In this document: positions 27,401-43,000 of the stretch, piece by piece
How the letters are laid out: the number at the start of each line of letters is the position of its first letter
How positions within the stretch are numbered: position 1 is the stretch's first letter
Assembly: GCA_035222895.1 (NCBI GenBank)
Contig: JAVYIG010005275.1
Span: 62,001-126,000 of the forward strand
Source: Strongylocentrotus droebachiensis
Lineage: Eukaryota; Echinodermata; Echinoidea; Camarodonta; Strongylocentrotidae
DNA: 64,000 nt
Reading direction: 5' to 3'
Notes under the pieces: model-generated
Told to the model about the DNA's origin: nothing
The model's database searches: none
The model's input: only the letters and a program-made list of their open reading frames with translations
Translations under genes and position numbers: made by a program

Positions 27401-30400
27401 AGAAAGTTTACCATCCTTCTGGCTCCTAACAGATGATTTGTTACAAGTAAAAGTAAATCTTTCTGATAGATATCAAATACAAGCACACAAACATGCATAA
27501 TATCTTGGAGAATCTATTAATTTTCGCAACTGATCTCATTAAGGTAAAAAGCATATTGTGCTACAGCATACACTGTACCCAATATCCAAATATACAAAAG
27601 GAAATTGCAACTGACTATCTAAAAGCAGAAAATCAATACTAAAATACATGTGTAACTGCTGCATAGGTGTGTAAGAATGAGATTACTACTTTACCTGCGT
27701 AGGTACATCCATCATTGGGGAATGCTGTTGGGGTTGGCCTGTCCACTTTATATGTGCAGAAATATCCTTCCTCACATGGACCAGATGGGATGGTGAGGTT
27801 GACACTATCACAGTATTGACCGCCTGGTAGGAAAAGCAGTATAGAAATAGTAATTGTTTGGATTGTTAGCATAACTCTGCTCCTCTTGTTTGTAGTATTA
27901 CCTGCATCACCTATAACTTGATGACACCTCCATCATCGTCATCATTATCACCACCACCACCCTCACCCTCCTCCTCCTCCTCCTCCTCCTCCTCCTCCTC
28001 CTCCTCCTCCTCCTCCTCCTCCTCCTCCTCTACTCCTCCTATTCTTCTCTGTCCTTAACCTCCTCTTCATCAACATCATTACAACCATCATCATCTTCAT
28101 CATCATTGTCATCTTAATCACTATCATCACCAATACCATCATCACAATCATCATTATCACCATCTTCCTCCTCCTCCTCTTCCTCCTCTTCATCAACAAC
28201 ATCACCAATAACACCGTCACTATCACCATAATTTTCACATTCATCAACATCATCATCACTACCATCAACATGATCATTCCTCATGCAGCCGCCACCACAT
28301 CACTCACCTGGGCAGTCAGAGCAGTCCTCCTCATATTCCAGTCCCTTGCTTGCCCCGTAGGTTCCTGGTGGGCAAGCAGTCCAGTTAGCTCCAGTTCCAG
28401 GGGGACAGTAGTGCCCCTGGGGGCAATCACTGTACCCAGCTGAGGAATTTCCTACAAGATGAAGCGACATCATGAGGATTGAAAATTAAATGGCTGAACA
28501 TTGTTCAAGAAATGTGCAGCTCAATAATAGTCTCCTGTCTTTACAAAAATCAACCTCCTCTTTAACCATGCTCATTCATGCCTTGTATGTTTTTCATCCT
28601 ACAAACTTTTCAAGTTATCAAAACTGTTTGAATTTAGCAAAATTAGGTTTATTGATAATATAATCTTCTCCAACAGAATGTTACTCCAAACTAATTTGAT
28701 CTGGGGTCAACTGCTTCCTTTATCTGTACCCTACTCCTTTCCATTTTGCAAATATGTGATAACAACTGTACAGGATCTCCCTTGTAACTCTTCTTGCCCT
28801 CCAAATGAGACATCATGATGTCCTCTGATTTTTTTCAAGAGCAAACACAGTGATAATTCTAGCAAGATTGTCATAACATATTCAATAGCATTGGTTTTGA
28901 GAGAAAGATTTTCTCCATGGACCCCAACCAAACTATTAAACAAGTTAAACACGCTATCAAGTGACCCTACAGTGACACAAAAGACAAGATGGCTACCACT
29001 CACCTTCAATGATCTCTTCTGGTACACAATAGAACCCAGCAGGACACTCCAGGCACTCAGGAGCTTGGGTGAGATTGGTATAGGTACCAGGGGCGCAAGG
29101 TACCGGTAGAGCGCTACCAACGGGGCAGTGAAGCCCAATACTACAGGGGTAGTCGGTGGGGTTGGGTACGCTCTGACCAGGTGGGCAGTAGAAACCTTCG
29201 TCACACTCACCTACCGGTGCAGAGAGACCTGTTCAAGAGAGAGAGAGATTGCTAGAATTTGATGGTTTGTACCATGCATTTTACACCCATAATGAAGGCG
29301 CGATGGCTCAGTGTTAGAGCAGTGGTCTTGTAACCGTAAGGTCTTGGGTTCAAGACCAAGTCTATGTGTTAGTGCCATTTGGTAGGGTATTGGTCCTCAT
29401 AGCCAAGTCCCTTGGACAGGACTTAAAGCCATCGGTCCCCTGGTTTATTACTTAAAAGCATACACATGCTTCCTACCAAACTGTTGCCTGAGCAAATTTC
29501 TAATTTGTATAGAAAAACAGGGATTATGTCCTTGTCAACACATTGTCAGTTTCAGGTTTTTATGTTTCAAGGTTCACACCAAAGGGAAATAAAACTAAAT
29601 GTGCCAAGTACTAATTGATTAGTAGACGAAATGGTTGTAGACCAAGCAGCAATAAACCGTTAATAACTTCCAGCTTACCTGTATCATTACAGTACCATCC
29701 CTCATCACAGTCCTGGCACTGGCTAACATTCCACCTCTCCAGGGTGTTTGTGTAGGTTCCCTGGTTACACGGCTCCGGTGACGGTGAACCAAGAGGGCAG
29801 TAGTTACCCACTGGGCACGACACGTTGGTAGCATCCCAAGACCCAAGCTCACAGTAGAATCTAAATATTAAAAGGATGGAAGGAGTTGAGATTAAATTAG
29901 GATTGGAGTTTTTACAGGCTAAAATGATCAGCTTTCTTCTTCAAATTGGCAACACAAGATTTTTGTTATTGCTACATTTTGCTGATAAAAAAATATCTGA
30001 AAAGAATATCTATATACATGGCAAGAAATGTCATCAAAAACTTCAACAAAAAGACTGCAAACTAGAAAACTAAACATTTTAGATTTTCAGAGTATCGCAG
30101 ATATTATGATTTTTACAAGTACAGTATATACATGAATGCATGAATGTAAATATTTCTTTACATTTGAAACATCACTGTTTACATGAATGTTCATGATAAA
30201 TGAAATAAATGAAACAGTACATACATGTATTACAAAGGAATTTGAAATACGGACTGGAAAGTAGTGTGTAGATATAGTTAAAAGAAAGGTCAAGACTTTA
30301 AGAACGTGGGCCCGCACTTCTACTGTGCACACATTCATTTCTACTTTTATTCTCTTTTAATCTTGCATTTCCATTGACTCCAGTACGAGTTATCTTAGGT

Positions 30401-33400
30401 GTGGTATTCAACAGACTAATTCCCCAAACCTACCCTTCATAGCACAATCCTGACGTGTTGGTCTGTCCTATCTCTGAGCAGTAGTGCCCTGGTGTGCACA
30501 GCTCACAGTCTCCCTCCGCCTGTAAGCCATACTCATTGCTGAAGGAGCCCTTGGGGCAGGGGGCAGGGTCTGTGGTTCCCTGGGGGCAGTAGTGGCCCGG
30601 GGTGCACTCGTTGGCATCGTCACCTGTTGTGGGTGGATGGGATTAGGGGAGGAAGGTGAGAGGAGCATTAGTGGTTTAGAGCTGATGATAGTCATCATCA
30701 TCATAACGAGTGTAACTACACTCATTAGCATCTTCGTCATTTTTACGGTGATCACTGTGTGTTTATATCATTACATAGTTATTCTAACCACTATTAACAT
30801 AACCACCACCACCACCACCACCACCACCACCACCATCAACATAAACATTATCATCATCCTCATCTCCTCAATCCTTCTTTTAATCTCATCATCACAATGA
30901 CCATCACACTGGTCATTGTCACTGGTCATTGTTGTCACTTTTTACCTTGATCACCAGCATCATCGCCAATATCATCACCATCAATACCATCATCAATAAC
31001 ATCATCATCATCATCATCATTAACACCCATTACCACGATGACCATCACACTGGTCATTGTCGTCATCCTATACCTTGATCAGGTGCTGAGATGTTGGCAT
31101 ACTGCTTGCAGAAGAACCCTGCATCACACTCCTGCTCTGGGTAAACCATTCCTGGAGTGGGGCAGTAGTACCCGCCCAGACATGGGCTACACAGACTCTC
31201 CTCTGTCAAACCTAGCACAGTCAGAAAATCAAAATCAAATGAAAATTAGTTCTATTTTGTGCTATCCTAAATGCTAACAAGGTTGACTCTATGAGCTTCT
31301 TACAGACAAGACGTGAATCTAGTGGACTTCTTCTGAGAAGGTTCAGGACTTGTTGAAGTAGGAGAGGATTTATAACTTACCCAATACATTTAGTCACCGC
31401 TTTGGGTCCCACATGGCATATCTTGAATTTAACACGGTCAATACGTAACACTAACTCTAGATTTCATGTTCTTCCTTAGCTCAATACTAAGAGGGGGAAA
31501 GAACCTTTGCTCATGCCTTAGTCACATTTAACACGGATATTGGGCATTGTACCCGATCGTTGGTCATCCCACGATGCGTAGAGGTGGGGGATAAATTAGG
31601 CGATGGATTTGAAATGAATGGGCGCTGCTTGACGCCTATAGGGGGCCACTGGGTAACCCCAGGATTTGTGTATGTTCTATGTTACTTCTGTTCCTTTATT
31701 TAAAATGCGGATGATTTTATGTGATCTCGTGTTTTGTTTTTGTTTCACAAGAGTGCCTGGAGCATTTGGTTTCAAGTAGATTTGGCACCTTACAAATCTC
31801 ATTATTATTATCATTATTAACCAAATCCATTGCTTCAAAACTGAAAAAGGCGTCATTGTTTGCCCTAGACCTAACGTGGAACCAAACTGCAGCATTCAGC
31901 GTAACCATACAGCTCCGACTATAAGAAGCCATCAATGACTGTTGCTGGCATCATTCAGGACCTTGGTCCATGACACCAAAATAGGCAAGGAATTTGTAAG
32001 CGACTCTTGCACAGAGGTACAGAATCCGTAAAGCTCTCACCTGTCTGGTTGTTGAACGTTCCGATCAGGCAAGGGAACTCGACCGCGTATCTCGTTCCTG
32101 CTGGACAGTAGTGACCGGATGGACAAAGACCGGTGATGTTGAGGACCACTGGGTCCAGGGTGTTGTCGCAGTAGTAGCCAGCTGGACATTGCTTGCAGGA
32201 GCTCTGGCCAATCTCGTTCTGGAAGGTGCCGTTCTCGCATATCTGAGGCTCAAAGCTTCCCACCTCGCAGAAGAAGCCTTCAGGGCAGCTGCAGGTTCAA
32301 AGAAACATGAAATGACTAATTGGTGTATGTTCTACTTGAGTGCCTTTGTCTGTAATTTATTCCGATCCCATCCTAAATTACTTTAGAGGTTATTCATAGT
32401 ACAAAAATTAATCATGTAGGACACTAGGAAAGCAAGTAGCAGTAAATTGAACAAAAATGGCCACAAACAAGTGTTATGCATACACTTCTTTGTTCTAGAA
32501 ATGTTCTTTATTCAAACACAGGAGTCCTAAGAAAGATAAGCCATTACCACAAAAAAGCACCAAACTTCTAGTTGTCACACAAGTAAAGAATGTACTTACA
32601 CGTATTCTGCTGGTGCAGACACGTTCTGTCCGCCTGGGCAGTAGAAGCCAGCATCGCAATCCCCTGCTGAGGTCTCCCTTCCAGTCCCAGGGCAGAACTC
32701 ACCCAGAGGACAGGGCAAGCAGTCCTCCAGGGCATTGTTCTCCTCTGAGTTGAGGTAGTAGCCGGTGGGGCAGGAGATCGGGGCGGGGCTACCCTCGGGG
32801 CAGTAGTGACCCACTGGGCAGATTGCACCGGTGATGTTGTCAGTAGGGGCGGGGTCTGAAGCTCCGAGGGAACAGTAATACCCTAGAAGATTGAGATCAA
32901 GTAGGATTATTAGCAATTAAGGAATAACTTCATCTCAACACACACACAAAGACAATCAAATTAAGTCTGGTTGACCCACATGGTTTTGTTTGTACTTCCT
33001 CTTTATATCAACATTTTGGATATTTCTTTATAAAAGCACATTGTCAAGCATCTTGCAGTAATCTGAGACAGACACCATTCACAAATTCAAACAATTCCTT
33101 CTCCTTCTTCCTCTTCCTCTTCCTCTTCCTCTTCCTCTCTCTCTCTCTCTTTCCCTTCCTCTTCCTCTTCCTCTTCCTCTTCCTCTTCCTCTTCCTCTTC
33201 CTCTCCTCTTCCTCTTCCTCTTCCTCTTCCTCTTCCTCTTCCTCTTCCTCTTCCTCCTCCTCCTCCTCCTCCTCCTCCTCCTCCTCCTCCTCCTCCTCCT
33301 CCTCCTCCTCCTCTTCTTCTTCTTCTTTTTCCTTCTTTTTCTTCCACCTGTTGAACCCAAACCAACAAACAGAACCACTGACCTTCTGAGCAGTTCCCTG

Positions 33401-33970
33401 TAGGTGTGTCAAGTCCAGGAGTCTGGCAGTACGTCCCGGGGGTACAGGGTGTGGGAGCATAGGAAGCCTCAGGACAGAAGGTACCGGGTTGACATTTTCC
33501 TCCGTGGGTCGTTGTCATGGAGGATGAAGAGTTGCCAGAACAGTACCATCCTGGGAATGAAAGAAATATATATTTGAGAGAGAAAAAATTGAAACATGGA
33601 AAGGTAACACAACAAAGGCCAGAAGATATAGGAAGGAATAACGGCATTTGAGAAATATTTTCGACATTCACAAAAAGAAAGTCTGTCATCACCATAATCA
33701 ACATCATCATCACTATAATATTTCAATAATCACCATCATCATCATCTCCATTATAATGACCATTATTGTTTCTATTGCTTCCATCATCACCACGATCATT
33801 AAGACACTTTAAAGTGATTCATGAAAATAATGTTCATATTATATTTATTCTTGGGAACCTACAAAAACAAGCTATGCTTTCCAGTAGGTTCCTGTTTCAT
33901 TTCATAATTTTGAACTTACTTTGTCAACTATGTTTTTTATTGTGGACACAATTGATATATGAAATGGAAT

Positions 33971-34010
<40 letters not shown>

Positions 34011-37000
34011 CACCATCACTATTACACCATCATTATCAACACCACAATTGTTACTTTCCTCATTACGATCACCATTACCAGCAATCAGCACTGACATCAC
34101 TACCATCACTATCACCATCACTATCATTACCATTTCCACCATCACTATTACCATCACTACCATCACCACCATAAAACACCTCCTCTCTTACCTGGAGAGC
34201 ACGGTCCCGTCGGGTACCCAAGTCCATCGATCTCACAGTATTCCCCTCCCGGACAGGTGATGCAGTCACTCATCTCTGTAGCATGAGTGGTGTTGTAGTA
34301 TGTCCCATCAGGGCAGGGGTTCTCATACACGGAAGCTGTCCCGATTGGGCAGTAGTGACCCTCTGGGCAGGCTGTGTCCTCGTACGTAACCGCACCTTCA
34401 AGACATGAAAAAACGTGTGTACAGTGTATGTGTGTAATTTGGGTTTTTACAGACATGTATCTATCAGATATGATTATTAGAGTCTGTGGACCGACCTTTA
34501 ACCTCACCATCCGAACGTGAATCAGTTTTGAACCTGCGTCCTCGGCTGAATCAGTTTGCAACTTCCATTGTTAGCTGGATTACAGACACACGCCACAACC
34601 CCCGGTTAAAGCAAAACACAAGTTATGCTTTAAGGAGACCAATCACTCCAAATATTTTGCTCTGTAAATTTCAGATTCCATGTCAGTATATATTCAATAT
34701 ATCACCCTCTTATAACATTTATGCGAAATTCTAGAGCAAATGACATGTACATGATGAAATTACCAAAATAATCAATATTATCAAAACTCTTTTATGATAA
34801 GCAGTCTATGACATTACCTTCAAGACAGTAGTAGCCAGCAGGGCAATCCCAACATGCTTCAAGTCCGGTAGTATTGGAGTACGACCCAGCCTCGCATTCA
34901 ATGGGTTGATTTGAACCAAGAGGGCAGTGTGATCCCTCAGGGCAGATGCCACCGACACCGGTATGCTCGCCAAGGACGGCACAGCTTGCGTTCACCAAGG
35001 TAGAGTTGTTATTGCCATTGGGATCGGCTCTGTCTAAGCCATATTCACAGTAAAACCCTGTATAGAAGACATAGGCAATATTAAAGACAATAATTGGTTT
35101 TTGCACTGTATCGGTACTTTTGTACATCTGCATTTTACAATGAATTTGGTATCATTATATTGGCACTGGTATTGGTATTTAACTGTCAAACCAGTCCATA
35201 GATTAAGGCAATCCAAGGAAATCAGGTATAAAAATATGTACCAAAAAGCGAATACAAATTCGCTGCTCGATCATGCAGTCATTCAACGCACGCAATACGT
35301 GAACTCTCAAATCGGGGCACATGATAAAACAAGCTTAATTTGACTTTAGCACAAAAAACAAACAAAAAAAGAAAAAATAGAAATTTTGAAAAATCAGAAT
35401 ATTCTGAATTTTCAGGTCCTAAAAATCCAGAAAATCAGAATATTCCAGATTATTCAGAAGGGTTGTCAGGTATGTACCTACCGGAACTACACATGAAATT
35501 AATGATATGAGCTCACATCCTCCTGACTTTTGGCAGATGAAATCTCTAAAATGCACTGACTTACCTGGATCACACTGTGTAAGGTAATCGGTCTGAGCAA
35601 TCTCCCCGCAGTAGTAACCACCAGGGCACTGCCTGCACTCCAGCTCCTCAGAGAGACCGGTGTCATTGTTATAGGTCCCACGGGGGCATGGCTGCCAGTC
35701 GATACCGGTCCCAGAGGGGCAGTAGTACCCCTCTGGACACATGGCAATGAGGTCTCCTAGCACACAGTACCTGTAATGGGCAAGGTTAGAGATGCATGGT
35801 TATTGGGAGATTGTTATGTTTGTCACCGACACCATCAGACATCATCATTCTTATCATAAAGAGGTGACTGGTACTATCAAATCAGAAAATAGTAATAACT
35901 ACAGAGATACTAAAGCTTTGTCTCGTAATCAATCAGAGTAGATCGCAAGAATGAACAGAAAGCTGAAATTGGACACCATAAATGGAAGCAAGAGGAACAA
36001 AGCAAACAAAAAAACTAGCAAGTTGTGAATGGCTGCTAGGAATCACAAGAAAGTAGACTTAAAGCCAACCGTTTAATGAAAAGGGGGGAAGCAATACTAG
36101 CTATCATCAGAAATATCATCATTGTCTTCGTCATCCTCATGATCATCATTACAATCATCTCATCATCGTCATCATCCCATTATCAGCACCATCATCATCA
36201 GGATATCCATCATCATCATCACCACCGCCAAAGCTGCCACAAACAAAAGTTTCATCCTTTTTCTATAAAGAGGTAAGAGATTCAGCACAGCAGCACAATA
36301 AATTTTCCCATAAACATTTCATGGCACACAAAGTATCATCATAATTTGCATGTTCCCCATCATCAGCTGCAAATCCCTTATTAATAATTCACAAACGAAC
36401 CATCACCACACATCATCCAATTGAATTTCAAGACAGCACTCACGATCCGGCAGGGCAGGTGAAGCATTCTGAAGCATGTGTCTGGTTCATATACGTCCCA
36501 TTCTCACACAGCAGCGGCTCGGTGGAGTTGAGAGGGCAGTAGTGACTGACCGTACAGGGGTACTCATATGGTCTGGACGAGTTCTGACCGGCTGGACAGT
36601 AGTAGCCTGGCTCACATGGTCCAGTCGGTTCCACAAGACCTACAGAACAGATTAAATAGCCATTTATGGAACAAGGTCAAATTTTTCATGTGCTTGGTAG
36701 AAGAGATTGCAAGGATATACATTATATACACAAACGAGACAAGCAATGAAAACTTTGATTTAAATCTATTGCAAATTTTGACCTTTGAATCAAGGTTTAG
36801 TCGCCTACATGTATATTTCTTAAATTTTGAAGATTTTAAGTAAGTAAGCAACCAGTGGACCCTCTCTGAGGGTCTTGGTGATGATGACTAAAGACGCATA
36901 GTATTCAGCTCTCATGGGGAATTCAACACCGATCAGGTGTTTACCCTATAATCACCAGGATCAGCCTCCAATTTTATGACCAAAATGCATTATGTAATGC

Positions 37001-40000
37001 CTTGTATTTCCTCATCCATTCCTCCACAAGTTCAAGTCATTATCTCACTTTCCCCTCACCCGAAGACTCTCTGAGAGACGAAAGGGTATTTCTTGATGGA
37101 CCTACGGGTTCGCTGTGTGCAGACTTGTAAACACATTAATCAAACCACCAAATCTGGTGTCAGCGAATTATGGCCTTCTGCACATGGAAACTGACGACCC
37201 ACTCCCTTTAAAGCTTTACGAAAGGGCACAAGCACATTGACTTGGTTTCAAACCCAGGACCTCCCAGTTTCAAGACCACTGCTCTACCACTGAGCCATCC
37301 GGCCTCCTCAACACTAACCTTGCGTCTCACAGTAGCTGCCAGGCGTACAAGACGTACAGTCCTCCTCCTCGATCTGAACTGTGTAAGGGTTAAAGGTCCC
37401 CTCTGGGCAACCAGTGGGCGTGGCTGACCCCTCAGGGCAATAGTGACCCTCGGTGCAGGATAGCTCGGTGCGTGATGATGACCCTAGGGGGCAGTAGTAG
37501 CCCTCTTGGCATAGACCTAGACGGAGAAAGACAACAACAAAATGAGGACGGACTTAGAAAATGTATACATACGCAGAAAAGAGTGAGTGAAGAAAACATA
37601 ATATACACAGTACCATATTACAGTTGTATTATCAGTGACTCCACCTTTGCTCCATGTCATTTCCTCTGACCTTTATTTCTTCAGAGGTTCATGTACATAC
37701 AGTATGTATATGGTTTGGGTTATTATTAGGTTTTAGGTCAAATATAGATTACATAGTAGGTTTAGGGTTCAAGTTTAATACGGATTTAGTTTTGAGTTGG
37801 AATCTGATCAAGGAGCAATTTGAACAACTGTACTGATTGTATCGTTGTCCAAACTCTTTGTGTATTTTGTTTTGTTTTGTTCTGCATGAAAAACACCAAG
37901 TTCTGGATAACCCGTGTCTTAAGATCCACCACAATGTCACCCCTCAGTCCTAAGTTATGGAACATAGATAGATACTTGCAGATAAATAGAAAGACAGATA
38001 AATAGATAAGACCAACACTAACACCAAATGCATACCTGCAAACTTTTCAAAGCAAAGATTAAAGATCTATCAAGGCAAAATTGTTAATACAGTTTATTTT
38101 GTATACCGTATTTGCCGGCGTAAAGGCCGCAGTATTTTTGGAAGAGAAAATATCAAAAAGTCGGGGTGCGGCCTTTACGACGAAAGAGTAAAAAATATTA
38201 AAAAACGAAAGTCAAAACCAGCACGAATTTGCACGTATGGGACTAAAAACGGTAAAATAACAATACCACCATGGTACAGGACATTTCCAAACATCTTACC
38301 GACAATTTTATCTTGCATTGTTGAATTGACATGAAGACGAAAATAAACGTCTTAACACAACATTTGCCGATAGATCTTGATCTAAGTTCGTGCCAATGCA
38401 TTGCAAAAGTAAAGGAAGGGACCATCTAACGGAGCTGCCGCGAACATCCATCCAAAGTCGCCATTTTGTTTTTCCATTTCATGCAGTTTCGCATTACACC
38501 GTACATTGTGGTAGGGGTATATCGGACACCAAATTTTTTTTTTTTTTTTTTTCCTCTTTGAAATGTCAAAGTTGGGGTGCGGCCTATGCGGCGGTGCGGC
38601 CTTATCGCTGGCAAATACGGTACTTCATACATTGGAGTTTTTAGAAAAAGAGAGGAATCTTGGGTTCATGACATTAGTTAGAAGGCCAAAAATGGGAATA
38701 ATTCCACCGAAATAAGAAGATGGTTGGCAACTATGCAAATGTCAACACCATACGTGTACCTTCATTTTCTGGTGCACAGAAATTTTCAGAAAAAGAGAGG
38801 AATTCTTGATTCATTTCATTATTTAGAAAGCCAAAAATAGAAATAAGAAATGGTTGGCAGCTACAGTATGCAAACATCACAACCACACACATACCTTCGG
38901 TGTCAGTGAGGTTGACGCTCTCACAGTAGAATCCAGCTAGACACTGTGTACACTGAGTAGTATTGTGCAGACCCATCTGATTACTGAACGTGCCGGCAGG
39001 GCATTGGTATGGCTCGGCTGTGCCTTCAGGGCAGTAGAAACCTGCAGGATAAAATAAAAAGATATAAGTAAAGGAAAGAATAAACAAGGGAAATGTGATG
39101 GTGTGTCTATGATGTCTCCACCTATATCCTGTTAATTCATTATTACATATACAATTTTTATTTTCTAAACTTGTATTTCACAATCATTTATTACATGGCA
39201 CCAGACTCCAAACTCGGCTTACCTCCCAACAGGTTTTATGTAATGCGCTGCTTTTTCCATCACCGCCAGAAGACTCTCCAAGAGACTAAGAGGTATTACT
39301 TGATTGGCATACAGGTTAGCTGTGTGCAGACTTGTAACACCAATTAATGGTATTTTAACCAAGTCTGGTGTCAGTGAATTATGACTCTCTGCACATGGAA
39401 ACTGACGACGACGGAAGATGACTTTATATATGTATTGACTCACCTGCTGGGCAGACGTCAGCATCGTATCCAAGTTGTGGTGTAGAGGTATTAGAATACT
39501 GTCTGCAGTAATATCCAGCATTGCATGGACCACTTGGTGAGGTGAGTCCAACCTCCTCGCAGTAATAACCCCCTAGAAAAAAATTACAAATAATAAAGTG
39601 TGATGGTGTTGTATATAGAGGTGTTGTGGTCTAGTGGATAAGTCGTTGGACTGTGGATCACAGGGTCCGCGGTTTGAGTCTCGCCACGGCACTAATGTCC
39701 TTTGGCAAGATATTAATCTACATCTGCCACTCTCCTCCCAGGTGTTAAATGGGTACCGGTAGGAAGGAATTCCTTGAATGCTATGAGCACCGAAATCGGC
39801 TGCCTAGCAGAGCCAGGGTAATAGCGCCTTGAGCACCATGCATGGTGGATATGTGCGCCATATAAATATCCAATATTATTGTTATATTATTATAATGTAC
39901 ATGTAGATCATAAAGAGGTATTAGCATACTGTCTAGAGTAATATCCAGCATTGCATATACCATTGGAAAAGGTGAGTTCCACCTCTTCACGGTAATAACC

Positions 40001-43000
40001 ACTAATAGGTAAGAAAAGTAAAGAATTATGAATGGTGGGCTGTAGTGAGACTGTTATGTAGAGCCTATGTGGTGTTAGCATTGTAACTTCTAATGATCTT
40101 TTATAGTTTTATAATTCAGTATAAACACATTGAAATCAATGAGAATTATTGCATTGTACAATAATAACAAGATTTAATATTTGATATCTTTATAACCCTC
40201 ATATCCATAACGTGAGGTGCTCGAGGTGTTCCAATTTTACAACTGTAGCTGGTGTGAATGTTTGAAACCCATTTCGTTGCTCACAGCATTCACAGAATTT
40301 CTTCCTACCATTACGCATTTAACATCGGGGCAGAGAGATGCAAATGTATATTAAAGTCTTGCCAAAGGACAGTAGTGCATCAATGTCATTGCTTCCATAT
40401 AAATAGGCCATCGTAATGTGACCCAACTTGTGCAAATTGCCAATTACATGTTGTTAGGTAGGGCAAGCCATAATGTATCTCCTACCTAGCAAAAACTCAT
40501 GTATGAAATTTGAATTTTGACTATTGAGATACATCTATTCACACCAGGTGAATGAAATAGTTCGTATCGAGTTTCTTCACAAAGGCATAAATTAGGTTAC
40601 ATTCCGAAAATGGCCTATTATTGCATGACAATGATCCCTCAGAAGGTTTTAACTTCACTCTGGGTGACAGAAGAACTCACCTGTGCAAGCGGTACATTGT
40701 GATTCATAGGCATATCCCGTCTCGTTGCCATAGGTACCTGTGGGGCAAGGGAACTCATCATCCCTGGTCGTACCTGCCGGACAGTAATAACCGGCTGGGC
40801 AAGTGATGTTTGCTGTTACAACACCGTTAGAACTGAGGGAGACAAAACCAGTAAAGGATTACATTTTCCCTATTAGTTCTCCTTATGTACAGGTGTATGA
40901 ACATGTGCACAAAAATTACTTTTTTCATTTTGTTTTCAATCCTGATAGATTGTCCCTCTCTCCCTTCTGCCTGTCTGTCTGTCTCTCCCTCTCACTTTAC
41001 CTGTATCAATCTCTTTATCTCTATCTCTATTTATCTGTCTCTGCCCCTGAACTCACCCATCTCTCTCTCTCTGTCTCTCTCTCTTTCTTTATATCTGTCT
41101 TTCTCTCTCTCCCTCTTTCTCCCTCTGTCTTTGTGTGTCTCTTTATCTCTATCTCTCTCTGTCTGTTTGTCTGTCTCTCTCTCTCTCTCGCTCTGTCTCT
41201 CTCTCTCTCTCTCTCTCTATGTCTCTCTTTATAATTGCAATCATTCCTTACTTGTCACAGTAGTATCCAGCTGGGCATGTATCACACGTCCACTGTCCTT
41301 CCTCGGTCTGGTATGTTCCGCTGGGACACAGGATAGGGTCAAAGGTCATCTCAGGGCAGTAGAAGCCCACAGGGCAAGGGACTGCATCTGCAACATTCTG
41401 ACCGGGTGTACAATAGAAGCCTCGGCTGCAGTTACCTGAGGTTAACACATTAAGAAATAGCAATTTTCTCATTTAATGTTCACATTTGGCATAAATAGGT
41501 ACAAGAAATATACTATACATCTATCCCATTTTCTTTCCCTCTGCCTGTCAGGTAAGTTTATTCCTCCGTCTTTTTCCTCTCACTCTCTCTCTCTATTTCT
41601 TTTGTGGATGCTGGTATACTTCCGCTTGTTTTTAACTAAGACATCATAAATGAATTTCATGAACAAGATACAATATATGTGATACTAGAAAATAAGTACA
41701 AAATAACAGCAAAGGAGGAATAATATTCCCCTCTACATCTGTCTCTCTCTCTTTCTTTTGTGGATGTTGGTATACTTCCTCTTGTTTTTAAACATCATAA
41801 ATAAATTTCATGAACAAGATACAATATATGTGATACAAGAAATAAGTACATAATGACAGCAATGGATAAATAACATTGCACTTTAAATCCTATCTCTTTC
41901 TGCTCACCTGAGGGCGCTGTCAGATTGTGGTCTCCGCAGTACTGTCCATGGGAGCAATCCAGACAGTCAGTGACATTCTCATTCTTCAGGGAAGGGCTAT
42001 ACGTCCCTAGAGGGCAAGCCAGAGGATAGGGCGACCCCTCCCCACAATAGAACCCTTCAGGGCACTTGTCACCCGTCGATCCGTCCAGGGGCGTGGGCTC
42101 GATTGCACCCAGGGTGCAGTAGAATCCAGGGGCGCACATATCGGTGGGGGTGGGGAGGCTGGCGATGTTACAGTAGTAGCCAGGCGTGCATGGGACAGGG
42201 GCGTCGGATCCTGAAATCAACAATCCAAGAGGCAGTTCAGTTATAGAAAGGCAACATAGGCATTGTACTGAGTGATCTCTCATTGCTGACAACTATGAAA
42301 GAGCCTTTCCTATGAAAGCTAACAGATTTAATGAACTTAATGGATTACTGAACATATTGTCTTATTTTTGTTTATATACATGTATACGTAAACCAAAATA
42401 AGACAATATGCCCAGTAATACTTGATGCCGAATTAAGTCTGGATACTGCTGAAGGCCAGCAAAGGACAGAGACGGTTGAAAGCGGATGAACGATTGAAAA
42501 TTCGCAAACAGTGCAAGGGGCACCTCATCCTGAGCCATTAGGGGCAAGTAAGTCGTTCAAGAGCAATCCAGGAAGACAAAGAAACCCAAAACTTACCCAT
42601 TGGACAGTAGAATCCTGGTTGACATTCTCCTCCGTTGTCGGTTCCGTTCGGTGTGTAGGCGCTCTCAGTGCAGTACCATCCCTCGTCACACTCTCCCGTC
42701 CAGTTACTGTTACCGTACCCGGCGCAGTAGCGACCACCGGGGCAGGGTAGACACTCGTCCATGGACTTAGCGTTGTACTGGGGCTGGTAGGTGCCAGGAG
42801 GGCAGCGGAATTCGTAGGCATGGGTCGTTCCGTTTGGACAGTATTGACCTGAAGGAAAATAATGAGAGTAGAATAATGCAGATGTCAAAGTCATATTCAA
42901 TATAATGTTTTTTTTCCTGTTTTTGTAACTTCTGTCAGATTCACACACAGTGGCCTAAATTCATGAAAAAGGTTATATCTTTTGTAAGCCATCTGAATAA

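Noticed and set aside
29297-29367. Functional tRNA gene
   Set aside because: A and B boxes are present, but the arms do not pair as a full cloverleaf and a repeat body follows, so a SINE head is more likely.
31400-31900. Possible retroelement or second gene in intron E31/E32
   Set aside because: No reverse transcriptase, transposase or terminal repeats recognised; frames are short.
33044-33713. Long Glu- or Arg-rich frames on the minus strand
   Set aside because: They translate the (CTTCCT)n/(CCT)n tract beside E34. The true exon is only 33383-33550.
42511-42821. Plus- and minus-strand frames overlapping E45
   Set aside because: Shadows of the real exon in other frames; they lack the cysteine spacing.
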